Shown here: one piece after another, positions 1-6,623 of the stretch | Layout: the number at the start of each line of letters is the position of its first letter | Numbering within the stretch: position 1 is the first letter of the stretch | Assembly (NCBI GenBank): GCA_964407165.1 | Contig: CAYOUJ010000043.1 | Span: forward strand, 1-21,386 | Reading direction: 5' to 3' | Length of the DNA stretch: 21,386 nucleotides | Source: CAZPKH01 sp964407165 | Lineage (GTDB): Bacteria; Bacteroidota; Bacteroidia; Bacteroidales; Muribaculaceae | Position numbers and translations under genes: made by a program | The notes under the pieces: model-generated | Told to the model about the DNA's origin: nothing | Database searches by the model: none | The model's input: only the letters and a program-made list of their open reading frames with translations

Positions 1-1
1 C

Positions 2-256
2 AATATCACCCTCAAGTTCAACAACGACAAGAGTTATGTTGAGACTTACGACTATTCCTCCTGGGGGTTGTCAAACGCAGTCATAAGAGGCACCTATTCC
101 TATAAGAACAGCGTCCTCACTCTTAACCCCACCTCGTGGACGAACGACTTCAGTTCCGTGAGTGCGAGCACCTATGTGGTGATGCTACTCTCCGGCACTT
201 CGATGTCGTTGATGGATGATGATGGCGACATCTCTACCTGGACACGCAGCAACTAA
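2..256 (+). CDS. Lipocalin-like domain protein, C-terminal fragment
   Basis: An open reading frame enters from the left edge and ends at TAA 254-256, giving the last 84 residues. The alternating beta-strand pattern (ITLKFNND, then GTYSYKNSVLTL, then SGTSMSLMDDDGDISTWTR) resembles the lipocalin-like domain common in small Bacteroidales lipoproteins. In that family, successive strands read 'fnndgt', 'GtYsyd..tLtl' and 'Ltl.d.dgd...y..tR'. These proteins are usually exported and their ligands are mostly unknown. The N-terminus, including any lipoprotein signal, lies outside the window. The next gene starts 25 bp downstream on the same strand, so the two are probably co-transcribed. The family call rests on strand pattern only. 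Confidence 0.6.
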   Translation, partial: NITLKFNNDKSYVETYDYSSWGLSNAVIRGTYSYKNSVLTLNPTSWTNDFSSVSASTYVVMLLSGTSMSLMDDDGDISTWTRSN

Positions 257-281
257 CCCATTCAAGCCTCCTCATTTACCC

Positions 282-1298
282 ATGACACATATTTATTGCC
301 AATGGTGGCTTTCGGGTCTGATGGCGTTGGCGCTCCCCCTGACCGCAGGCGCCAAAGACAACATCGACTATTCAGCCATCTCCGTACCCGAAGAGCGTGG
401 TGTGGAATTCGTGCAAATCTCACAGGCCAACGACTACGTGCTGATGCCGACGGTGAAGCGCAAGAAGAACACTATCTCGTGGCTGACCAACCGCGTGCTG
501 CAGGTGTCGCCTGACGGGCAGAACGTGGCCTTCCTGAGCATGCGCGACGGCAAGACCAACATCTTCCTTAAAGAGTTGGCACGCCTGACGGGAGCGCAAC
601 AGCGCACCAACCGCAGCCGCGTGATTGACTTCAACTATTCGCCCGACGGCAAGAAAATATGCTTTGCCGAAGACCGTGGCACCGGTTCGCAGATATTCCT
701 CACCGATGCTAACGAGGGTTTCATAGCCCAGCAGGTGACCAGCGGCGCCAACGACTTCTCGCCGGTGTATGCGCTCGACATGTCGGCGCTGTTCTTCGCG
801 CGCGACGAGCGTCAAGGTGTCTCTATCTGGAGCTGGAATCCGGCGAACAGCGTGCTGTCGAGCTACACTCCTGGCATGAACCCGTCGCCGGTAACCTCTG
901 CGGGACGGGCGAACACGGTACTGTGCACACGCTTCAACGGCGAGGGCCGCGGGGAGATCTGGGAGTTTGACGCCAAGAAGGGCACCGAGCGCTGCCTCGT
1001 CTCTGATCTGGAGCACTCGTTCTCCACGCCGCAGATGTCGCCGGACGGCAAGTGGATACTGGTAACGGGCTCCTCGGCGCTCCCCGTCGACAACAAGGGG
1101 CATGTCTATCTCAACACCGACATATATGTAGTTCGTTCCGACGGCTCAGCCGTGCGTCAGCTCACCTACCACGCCGCCGATGACATCTCGCCCGTATGGA
1201 GCCATGACGGCCGCTTCATCTACTTCATCTCACAGCGTGGCGACTCCGATGCCACGCCCAATATCTGGCGGATGCCCTTCGATCCATCTAAACTCTGA
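282..1298 (+). CDS. Secreted PD40/TolB-like beta-propeller protein
   Basis: This 338-residue protein starts with a signal peptide (hydrophobic stretch around residues 10-22, ending TAGA), so it is probably periplasmic. At least five repeats of the PD40 type follow, with SPDG-like turns and a closing strand of the form 'IF/IW/IY': SPDGQN near residue 76, SPDGKK, then SPDGKW and SHDGRF near the C-terminus. This is the usual pattern of TolB/DPP-IV-type propellers used as binding scaffolds. No catalytic domain is attached. An upstream in-frame start at 216 would overlap the preceding gene and put 22 non-hydrophobic residues before the signal peptide, so I chose 282. It is followed after 27 bp by an outer-membrane protein gene, suggesting a cell-envelope operon. 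The partner or ligand is unknown. Confidence 0.8.
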   Translation: MTHIYCQWWLSGLMALALPLTAGAKDNIDYSAISVPEERGVEFVQISQANDYVLMPTVKRKKNTISWLTNRVLQVSPDGQNVAFLSMRDGKTNIFLKELARLTGAQQRTNRSRVIDFNYSPDGKKICFAEDRGTGSQIFLTDANEGFIAQQVTSGANDFSPVYALDMSALFFARDERQGVSIWSWNPANSVLSSYTPGMNPSPVTSAGRANTVLCTRFNGEGRGEIWEFDAKKGTERCLVSDLEHSFSTPQMSPDGKWILVTGSSALPVDNKGHVYLNTDIYVVRSDGSAVRQLTYHAADDISPVWSHDGRFIYFISQRGDSDATPNIWRMPFDPSKL

Positions 1299-1325
1299 AT
1301 CACAAATCTTAAAAACTAACCAATC

Positions 1326-1919
1326 ATGAAACATCTGCGCATACTGCTTGCAGCCGTGTCTCTTACGTTAGCCTTTGGCGCTAGCGCACAGTTCAGCGGC
1401 AGCTCCGCTGTGTCACAGTCCTCTACTACCACGGCCTCGGCGTCAGCCACGTGCGATGGGCTTATGTGGATACAGGCTTCATTCCTGTACAATCTTGACG
1501 GCGATGGCGAATTTCGCGACAAAGCCTTCTATTCGTTGAAATACACCGGCATGTCGGTGTTCAACGACTGCCGTTTCGGCGCCGGCCTGGACGTCGGCGC
1601 AACGGCAAACTTCGGCATAGCCCGTGAGCACGGAGATATGCTCCTTGCCCATGTGGCTGTCGTCGGCGCCTACTTCGTTGACCAAAACCGCACCTTCTTC
1701 CCCACGCTGCCTTTGGGTGTTGCTCTTCTTGGCGGTGATGAATATGACGGCAGCAAGCACACCTCCGATCCGTATGAATTCAAGACCCATGTGGCGTTCT
1801 ACCTGGCGCCGCAGCTGAACTTCCGGATTGATCGCTGCGTGCTCACTCTCGGCGTCGACTTTTACATCCGCAGCAACACGGCATCGCTACTGCGCGTCGG
1901 CATCGGCTACACCATCTGA
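1326..1919 (+). CDS. Small outer-membrane beta-barrel-like protein
   Basis: The 197-residue product begins with a clear signal peptide (MKHLRILLAAVSLTLAFGASA, cleavage before Q). A Ser/Thr/Ala-rich linker follows to about residue 42. The rest shows alternating amphipathic strands with aromatic ends (WIQASFLYNL, FGAGLDVGATANFGI, HVAFYLAPQLNF, VLTLGVDFYI, LLRVGIGYTI). This is typical of an outer-membrane barrel of the porin/OmpW-like type found throughout Bacteroidales. The last strand ends in a hydrophobic residue (Ile rather than the more usual Phe). The gene lies 27 bp after the PD40 gene and is followed by a strong terminator-like hairpin, so it probably ends the operon. The A-rich leader (AACTAACCAATC before ATG) is the usual Bacteroidetes translation signal. 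Substrate or ligand cannot be inferred. Confidence 0.75.
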   Translation: MKHLRILLAAVSLTLAFGASAQFSGSSAVSQSSTTTASASATCDGLMWIQASFLYNLDGDGEFRDKAFYSLKYTGMSVFNDCRFGAGLDVGATANFGIAREHGDMLLAHVAVVGAYFVDQNRTFFPTLPLGVALLGGDEYDGSKHTSDPYEFKTHVAFYLAPQLNFRIDRCVLTLGVDFYIRSNTASLLRVGIGYTI

Positions 1920-1945
1920 CATGCTCCTGACAGCCCATCGATAAT

Positions 1946-1998
1946 AATCGATAACCATCGACAAGCATCGATTGCCTGTCGATGGTTATCGATTTTTT
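1946..1998 (+). terminator. Intrinsic terminator made of ATCGAT units
   Basis: A perfect 18-bp inverted repeat (1946-1963 with 1977-1994; core ATCGATAACCATCGACA) encloses a 13-nt loop and runs straight into a T-tract (1993-1998). It lies 27 bp after the outer-membrane protein gene and should end that transcript. The stem is built from ATCGAT-type units at 10-bp intervals. Confidence 0.8.
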
Positions 1999-2027
1999 CT
2001 TCGCCTGCGATATTTTTCGTAATTTTG
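1996..2027 (+). promoter_or_regulatory. Bacteroidetes-type promoter for the four-helix-bundle gene
   Basis: TAATTTTG at 2020-2027 matches the -7 consensus TAnnTTTG exactly. A TTTC (one mismatch from TTTG) sits 20 bp upstream, at the end of the preceding terminator's T-tract. Predicted transcription start is near 2033, giving a leader of about 80 nt that contains the ATCGAT array. Confidence 0.6.
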
Positions 2028-2112
2028 CCTTCGATAAAAATCGATGATTATCGATAGTCTATCGATTATTATCGATGATTATCGATTATTAACCGCCAAA
2101 CCTCGTTTTATT

Positions 2113-2880
2113 ATGGCAGTCTATATCAGCTCCCCGTTCAACTATCTGCGCACGGATAGCTGGGTGATGGCCAAGATTATACAGCTCTCCACCATGAGCT
2201 TTTGCCGCCGGTTTCTCAACCATTCAAACGACCCGTGCCGCCGTCAGTTCGATCAGACCACACAGGCAGCCCGAGCAGTAGGCACCAACATCGCCGAGGG
2301 TTCTGCTCGCCATAACACCTCCATCGAGACGGAGATGCGGCTGCTCGATGTCGCGCGGGCAAGCCTTACGGAGGTAATCGATGACTTTGCCTTCTTTATC
2401 ATGGACCGCGGCGAGGCGGTGTGGGCCAACGATGACGACCGCGCCTATGCCATACGCGGATTGCGCCTTGACCCTCCCGAATACGACAAGAGCCTTATGC
2501 ACGATGCAACGGCTCATGTACTGCGACAGAAGCAGAAGTTCGATGCTTGGGTTGAAAGCCCTGAGATGCTGGTTTGCGCCAACTCTATCATCATACTTTG
2601 CCAACGGGAGACGAAGATGCTCCGGGGGCAGCTTGAGCGATTGCTCACCGAGTTCAGCAAGAACGGCGGCTTTACCGAAAACATGACCCAGACGCGCCTG
2701 CAGGCAAAGCGTGAGCAAAGCCAAATCGAGGGGGCGCCGCGCTGCCCGCAATGCGGCTCCGTGATGATGCTGCGCATGGTGCGCAAGGGGGAGCGTCAGG
2801 GCAGCCAATTTTGGGGCTGCTCGCGCCACTTCGAGACCGGCTGCCAGGGAGCGCTCCCTTACACCGGCTCTAATCGATGA
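2113..2880 (+). CDS. Four-helix-bundle protein with C-terminal topoisomerase-type zinc ribbon
   Basis: The 255-residue protein has an N-terminal domain of the 23S-rRNA-intervening-sequence/four-helix-bundle family. It shows the characteristic QTTQAARAVGTNIAEGSAR segment (NIAEG at about 59-63), followed by long amphipathic helices. The C-terminus carries a topoisomerase-type C4 zinc ribbon: CPQC at 211-214 and GC...GC with cysteines near 236 and 244, preceded by the usual F-W-G-C. This architecture matches what is annotated in Bacteroidales as a four-helix-bundle protein with a 'suffix' domain; its function is unknown. Nucleic-acid binding is plausible from the zinc ribbon. I chose ATG 2113 because it is preceded by A/T-rich leader and starts the conserved 'YISSPFNYLRTDSW' region. 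An in-frame ATG at 2044 would add 23 residues encoded by ATCGAT repeats. The gene is bracketed by ATCGAT units on both sides. Confidence 0.85.
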   Translation: MAVYISSPFNYLRTDSWVMAKIIQLSTMSFCRRFLNHSNDPCRRQFDQTTQAARAVGTNIAEGSARHNTSIETEMRLLDVARASLTEVIDDFAFFIMDRGEAVWANDDDRAYAIRGLRLDPPEYDKSLMHDATAHVLRQKQKFDAWVESPEMLVCANSIIILCQRETKMLRGQLERLLTEFSKNGGFTENMTQTRLQAKREQSQIEGAPRCPQCGSVMMLRMVRKGERQGSQFWGCSRHFETGCQGALPYTGSNR

Positions 2881-2888
2881 TTGTCGAT
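2873..2888. repeat. Short ATCGAT pair over a stop codon
   Basis: ATCGAT at 2873 and GTCGAT at 2883 are exactly 10 bp apart. The first overlaps the TGA stop (2878-2880) of the four-helix-bundle gene. The pair occupies the whole 16-bp space between the two convergent genes. Confidence 0.6.
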
Positions 2889-2896
2889 TTGAGGGT

Positions 2897-3352
2897 TTAT
2901 TTCAGCGGGCGTGATTCATAGGCTTCGAGGGCGGCTACCCAGGCGGGGGAGATGGGGGCGCCCTGGGCGGTCTCGGGGTCGAAGCCGGCCATGACGGTGC
3001 GGCCGATGCACTTGGTCTGGCCCGTCTGCGTGTTGACCACGCGCTGCTCGAGCTGCAGGCTGCGGTCGCCGATGTGCGTGCACTGGGTGTAGACGGCCAC
3101 CGGCTCGCCGAAGTAGGTGGGCGCCAGGAAGTCGACATTGACGTTCACCACCACTATCTCCACCTTGCGGCGGCTGATGGCGCCAGGCATGACAGCCTCG
3201 AAATAGAGGCTCTTGCCCAGGTCGAGGAACTGGAGGTAGACGTTGTTGTTGAGGTGTCCGAGCATGTCGATGTCGCTGAAGCGTATCTGCAGGGGCAGCG
3301 AGTGCTTGAACGGGTGCTTGGGCTCGGGCACGCGTGGGTTGGGATCTTTCAT
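2897..3352 (-). CDS. Acyl-CoA thioesterase, 4HBT hotdog family
   Basis: This 151-residue single-hotdog protein resembles the YbgC/FadM-type 4-hydroxybenzoyl-CoA thioesterase family. The signature is IRFSDIDMLGHLNNNVYL (about residues 23-40). It contains the conserved Asp (D27 or D29) that activates water, and the GHxNN turn that holds the CoA-thioester. The strands that follow (VEIVVVNVNVDFLAPTYFGEPV, then LQLEQRVVN) fit the fold. It should hydrolyse an acyl-CoA thioester in the cytoplasm; the chain specificity cannot be read. The gene starts 8 bp after the DUF721 gene and is the last of the recF operon. It ends convergently 16 bp from the four-helix-bundle gene. Confidence 0.88.
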   Translation of the reverse strand: MKDPNPRVPEPKHPFKHSLPLQIRFSDIDMLGHLNNNVYLQFLDLGKSLYFEAVMPGAISRRKVEIVVVNVNVDFLAPTYFGEPVAVYTQCTHIGDRSLQLEQRVVNTQTGQTKCIGRTVMAGFDPETAQGAPISPAWVAALEAYESRPLK

Positions 3353-3360
3353 TTTAGTGA

Positions 3361-3651
3361 TTAGTGGAATTGGACGTCATGGATGGCCTCGGAGCCGACG
3401 GCGCGGTTGATGGCCTCGATCAGGCGGGTGCGGTGAAACGACAGCTCGTTTTTGAGCGGGGCGGAGGTGAGGTAGACATAAAGCACGCCACCCTGCACGT
3501 AGCGGCGCGCGGTGTATCGAGTGACGCCGGGGCCGACGACGTCGGGCCAGACGTATGCCGCGCGGTGCTCGGCCATCGACTGCTCGAGACCCCCGCGGCG
3601 CAGGGCCTCGTCGATGATTGACGCTATGCTCCGTGGCTCCGTGCGCTTCAT
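3361..3651 (-). CDS. DUF721 (DciA-like) protein
   Basis: The 96-residue product matches the short DUF721 family: an N-terminal helix (SIASIIDEALRRGGLEQSMAE), the 'VWPDVVGPGVTRYT' turn, then strands GGVLYVYLTS and APLKNELSFHRTRLIEAINRAVG. DUF721 proteins include DciA, which loads or partners the replicative helicase in bacteria lacking DnaC, and they commonly lie near recF. Here the start codon overlaps the recF stop in an ATGA arrangement (3648-3651), indicating translational coupling. A replication role is known for relatives and is inferred here. Length is normal for Bacteroidetes members. Confidence 0.85.
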   Translation of the reverse strand: MKRTEPRSIASIIDEALRRGGLEQSMAEHRAAYVWPDVVGPGVTRYTARRYVQGGVLYVYLTSAPLKNELSFHRTRLIEAINRAVGSEAIHDVQFH

Positions 3652-4757
3652 GAGGCCGTGGAGGGGTTGAACCGGCCACAGTCCACCGTCCAGGTGCGGT
3701 GGTCGCCGCCGATGCGCTCGACTATCTCGTCGAGATGCTTGCGGTTGGTGTCGGTGATGAATATCTGTCCGAAGCGGCCGGGGTCGGCCACGAGGGTCAT
3801 GATGCGCTCGACGCGTCGGGCGTCGAGCTTGTCGAAGATGTCGTCGAGCAGCAGCAGGGGCTTTAGTCCCACGGTCTCGCGCAGGAAGTCATACTGGCTC
3901 AGGCGCAGGGCTATGGTAAACGACTTGCACTGCCCCTGGGAGCCGGTGCGGCGCAGGGGCATGCCGAAGAGCGTCAGCTCGATGTCGTCGCGGTGAGGCC
4001 CGACGGAGGTGTGCTTTACCATCTCGTCGTGGCGGCGCGCCTCGACGAGGAGCGCCGGCAGCTCCATCTGCCGCGCTGCCATCGATGAGACGTAGCCGAT
4101 GCCCACCGGCTCGTCGGCGCCGGCCACGGCGCGGTAATACGGCTCGAAGAGCGTGCGCAGGCGCCCCACCCACTCCGTGCGCGCGCGGGTGATATAAGCT
4201 GCGGCCATGGCCATGGGCGCCTCGAGGGCGTCGTAGAGCGTGTGGTCGACCACGCCGTCGCGCAGCAGGCGGTTGCGCTGCTCCAGGGCGCGGTTGTAGC
4301 GCATGAGCGCATCGAGATAGCGGGCGTCGCTCTGCGAGATGACCATGTCCATCCACCGGCGGCGCTCCTCGCCGCTGCCGCGCACCAGGTCGATGTCTTG
4401 CGGCGACACCATCACCAGGGGGAACAGGCCTATGTGCTCGCTGATGCGCGAATACTCCTTGCCGGCGCGGCGCAGGCTCTTGCGGCGCCCGCGCTGCAGG
4501 CCGAGGGTAAGCGTCTCCTCCGCCCCGCTGCGCAGGTACTCCCCGCGCACCATGGCAAACTCCTCGCCGGCGCGTATGAGCATGGCGTCGGCCACGCCCG
4601 TGAAGCTCTTGGTGAAGCTGAGGGTGTAGATGGCGTCGAGGAGGTTGCTCTTGCCCATGCCGTTGTTGCCCAGGAGGCAGTTTACGCGGTCAGAGAGGTC
4701 GAGGCGCGCCTCGGGTATGTTTTTGAAATTAGTCAGCGAGAGTGAGCGAAGTATCAT
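3648..4757 (-). CDS. recF: DNA replication and repair protein RecF
   Basis: The 369-residue SMC-like ATPase has every expected element. The Walker A GNNGMGKS is at residues 30-37, the ABC-type signature SQGQ near 273-276, and the Walker B LLLLDDIFDKLD near 301-312, followed by the FITDTN segment. RecF binds ds/ssDNA junctions and, with RecO and RecR, loads RecA at gaps. Length is typical. The gene heads an operon with DUF721 and a thioesterase. Its promoter places the transcription start only about 2-3 nt upstream of the ATG, so the mRNA is predicted to be leaderless or nearly so. No defect in key residues is visible. Confidence 0.97.
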   Translation of the reverse strand: MILRSLSLTNFKNIPEARLDLSDRVNCLLGNNGMGKSNLLDAIYTLSFTKSFTGVADAMLIRAGEEFAMVRGEYLRSGAEETLTLGLQRGRRKSLRRAGKEYSRISEHIGLFPLVMVSPQDIDLVRGSGEERRRWMDMVISQSDARYLDALMRYNRALEQRNRLLRDGVVDHTLYDALEAPMAMAAAYITRARTEWVGRLRTLFEPYYRAVAGADEPVGIGYVSSMAARQMELPALLVEARRHDEMVKHTSVGPHRDDIELTLFGMPLRRTGSQGQCKSFTIALRLSQYDFLRETVGLKPLLLLDDIFDKLDARRVERIMTLVADPGRFGQIFITDTNRKHLDEIVERIGGDHRTWTVDCGRFNPSTAS

Positions 4758-4764
4758 TGCCCGG

Positions 4765-4795
4765 CAAAATTACGAAAAAAAAAGGAGGGGGCAAA
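4765..4795 (-). promoter_or_regulatory. Promoter of recF
   Basis: On the minus strand TTTG (4795-4792), a 19-bp spacer and TAATTTTG (4772-4765) match the Bacteroidetes consensus perfectly. Only 7 nt separate the -7 box from the recF ATG, so transcription should start at or next to the start codon. The -33 box lies inside the T-tract of the gadC terminator. Confidence 0.8.
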
Positions 4796-4836
4796 AAAAT
4801 CGATAACCAATCGGTGGAAGCCGATTGGTTATTGAT
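4793..4836 (-). terminator. Intrinsic terminator of gadC
   Basis: An inverted repeat with a perfect 12-bp core (ATAACCAATCGG 4803-4814 with its complement 4821-4832) extends to about 16 bp with one G-U pair. The loop is 6 nt. On the minus strand it is followed by seven Ts (4799-4793). It ends transcription coming from gadC just before the recF promoter. Confidence 0.82.
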
Positions 4837-4886
4837 AGGGGTCGATTATAATCGATTATAATCGATGAGGGTCGATTATAGTCAGA
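4831..4886. repeat. Exact 10-bp ATCGAT-type array after gadC
   Basis: Units ATTGAT, GTCGAT, ATCGAT, ATCGAT and GTCGAT begin at 4831, 4841, 4851, 4861 and 4871, exactly 10 bp apart, with a decayed unit GTCAGA at 4881. On the minus strand the array begins immediately after the gadC stop codon and leads into the terminator, whose stem also starts with ATCGAT (4799-4804). Confidence 0.85.
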
Positions 4887-4890
4887 GGGG

Positions 4891-6480
4891 TTACTCTTTC
4901 TGGGGAGGGTTGGTCGTGGAGGCGGGGGCGGCAGCGGGCTTTGGCGTAGCGGCGGGAGCGGCGGCGGGAGCGGCGGCTGCGGTGCCGGCGTTCTGGGCCT
5001 CGGTGAGGGCGGCCTCAGCAGGAGTCTCCCAGTGGAACGGTGCGAAGCCGTCGCCGGGGGTTACCCAGGAGGGTTTGCGGAAGGCCTGGATGATGAACGG
5101 CAGGACAACGAAGAGGATGACGCCGCCGATCAGTACGACGAACCAGGTGGTGTTGCTGCCGGTGCCGATCTGGCTGGGCGGGAAGAAGCTGAGCACAAAT
5201 GCGAGCAGCGAGCCCAGGAAGCCGACGCCGCCGACGAGCCACATCAGGAAGTTGCCCTTCTTGCCGATACGGAACGTACGCTTGGCGTTAGGCATGTTGT
5301 AGCGCAGATAGATGGCGGCTGCAAACATGAGCAGGTAGGCGATCAGGTACAGCAGCACGGTAAGCTGCGAGAGGATCTGGTAGAAACTCTGTACCGAAGG
5401 CATGACCACGAACAGGAGTGCAAGCAGGGTGACGATGCCGCCCTGGAGCATAAGGATGTTCTTCTGCACGCCGTTCTTGTTGGTCTTCTGCCAGAACTTG
5501 GGCAGGTAGCCGGCACGGCCGACGGCCAAGATACCTTTGGAAGGGCCGGACACCCACGAAAGCACGCCGGCGAGGACGCCGAATGCCAGGGCGATAGCTA
5601 TGATAGGAGCGCACCAGTTGATGTGCAGGAATTTGAAGTAGTGGTCAAAACCCACCAGCAGGCTCTGGACGAGGTTGATGTCCTTGGCAGGGATGATGAT
5701 GCCCAGGGCGAAGGTGCCGAGCACGAAGATGAGCACCGTCAGGATAGCGCCCAGGAAGATGGCCTTGGGATAGGTGCTGGTCGGGTTTTTGACGTCGGTG
5801 ATATGGAGCGCCGACATCTCCATGCCCGCATAGAAGAGGAAGATCGAGGCGGCGAGGATGACGTTGTCAAGCTTTGTCAGGTCGGGGAAGAAGCTTCCGT
5901 GGAGGTTCATCTGCGGCTGACCGCCCATGCACAGGTAGATAATGCCGAGTATCACGAGGATGCCGGCGGGGATAACGGTGCCGACCATGGCGCCGACCTT
6001 GGTGACCTTGCCGACCCAGCCCATGCCCTTGAGGGAGATGAGCGTTGCGAGCCAGTAGATGCCGAGCACGACGACGATGGTGTAGATCTTGTTGGCCGCC
6101 AGTGCGGAGTCGGCTACGTGGTCCATGCCGATGAAGGCGAGGGAGACGGCGCCGAAGGTAAGCACGGTGGGATACCAGATGGTCGACTCAATCCATTGCA
6201 GCCATATTGCCAGGAATCCTAACTTGCGGCCGAAAGCCTCGCCGACCCAGCGGAACATACCGCCCTGCTTGTCAGAGAACAGTGAGGCGAGCTCCGCTGC
6301 CACCAGCGACACAGGGATCAGGAACACAATGGCAGCAAAGATATAGTAGAATGCCGAGCTGATGCCATATTCGGCCTCGGCGGGGAGCCCTCGGAGCGAA
6401 ATCACGGCAGCCACATTTATCATGGCAAGGGTGAAAACGCCCATTTTGGCTACTTGCTTGGTTTTTTGTGAAAGTGCCAT
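4891..6480 (-). CDS. gadC: Glutamate:GABA antiporter GadC
   Basis: This 529-residue APC-superfamily transporter has about twelve hydrophobic segments. The first helix contains AMINVAAVISLRGLPAEAEYG, the broken TM1 typical of amino-acid antiporters of the GadC type, and the TM6 region reads LFYAGMEMSALH. It should import glutamate and export GABA across the inner membrane, removing a proton equivalent per cycle together with GadB. It sits with gadB and glsA on one strand, which supports the substrate. The C-terminus (about residues 485-529) is an unusual Ala/Pro-rich tail, where the E. coli protein has its pH-sensing C-plug. The gap to glsA (141 bp) holds a large AATGCAT hairpin and no clear promoter, so expression may depend on readthrough. 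Confidence 0.92.
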   Translation of the reverse strand: MALSQKTKQVAKMGVFTLAMINVAAVISLRGLPAEAEYGISSAFYYIFAAIVFLIPVSLVAAELASLFSDKQGGMFRWVGEAFGRKLGFLAIWLQWIESTIWYPTVLTFGAVSLAFIGMDHVADSALAANKIYTIVVVLGIYWLATLISLKGMGWVGKVTKVGAMVGTVIPAGILVILGIIYLCMGGQPQMNLHGSFFPDLTKLDNVILAASIFLFYAGMEMSALHITDVKNPTSTYPKAIFLGAILTVLIFVLGTFALGIIIPAKDINLVQSLLVGFDHYFKFLHINWCAPIIAIALAFGVLAGVLSWVSGPSKGILAVGRAGYLPKFWQKTNKNGVQKNILMLQGGIVTLLALLFVVMPSVQSFYQILSQLTVLLYLIAYLLMFAAAIYLRYNMPNAKRTFRIGKKGNFLMWLVGGVGFLGSLLAFVLSFFPPSQIGTGSNTTWFVVLIGGVILFVVLPFIIQAFRKPSWVTPGDGFAPFHWETPAEAALTEAQNAGTAAAAPAAAPAATPKPAAAPASTTNPPQKE

Positions 6481-6510
6481 AATTTTGAATAGTTGAAAAG
6501 TTAATGGTCA

Positions 6511-6623
6511 AATGCACAATGCATAATGCATAATGCATAATTAATTTAATATGAGTGGGTTGAAATATGATTGAGTGACAACGCACAATGTAATTGTGCA
6601 TTATGCATTATGCATTGCGCATT
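6511..6623. repeat. 31-bp inverted repeat of AATGCAT heptamers between glsA and gadC
   Basis: Arms at 6511-6541 and 6593-6623 are complementary except for two positions, and each is built of AATGCAT/AATGCAC heptamers in register. The right arm includes two bases of the glsA stop codon. The loop region contains a second, smaller hairpin that overlaps the right arm (GCACAAT 6583-6589 with ATTGTGC 6593-6599). The two folds are therefore mutually exclusive. There is no T-tract, so this is not an ordinary terminator. Confidence 0.85.

Larger units (their letters stand above)
1937..2086. repeat. ATCGAT arrays with 10-11 bp period
   Basis: Nine exact ATCGAT hexamers occur in 150 bp, starting at 1937, 1947, 1967, 1988, 2040, 2050, 2061, 2071 and 2081, with one-mismatch copies at 1957 and 1977/1978. 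Spacing is 10 or 11 bp within each group, with AT-rich 4-5 nt spacers. The first group forms the terminator. The second lies in the leader of the next gene, between its predicted transcription start and its start codon. Confidence 0.85.

Noticed and set aside
216..281. In-frame upstream start for the PD40 protein gene
   Set aside because: It overlaps the preceding gene by 41 bp and places 22 polar residues before an obvious signal peptide.
1937..2086. CRISPR array
   Set aside because: The repeats are 6 bp with 4-5 bp spacers, far below CRISPR repeat and spacer lengths, and no cas genes are present.
5032..6222. Long plus-strand frame opposite gadC
   Set aside because: The product is Asp/Glu/His-rich low-complexity sequence typical of the antisense of a GC-rich gene, and gadC on the other strand is unmistakable.
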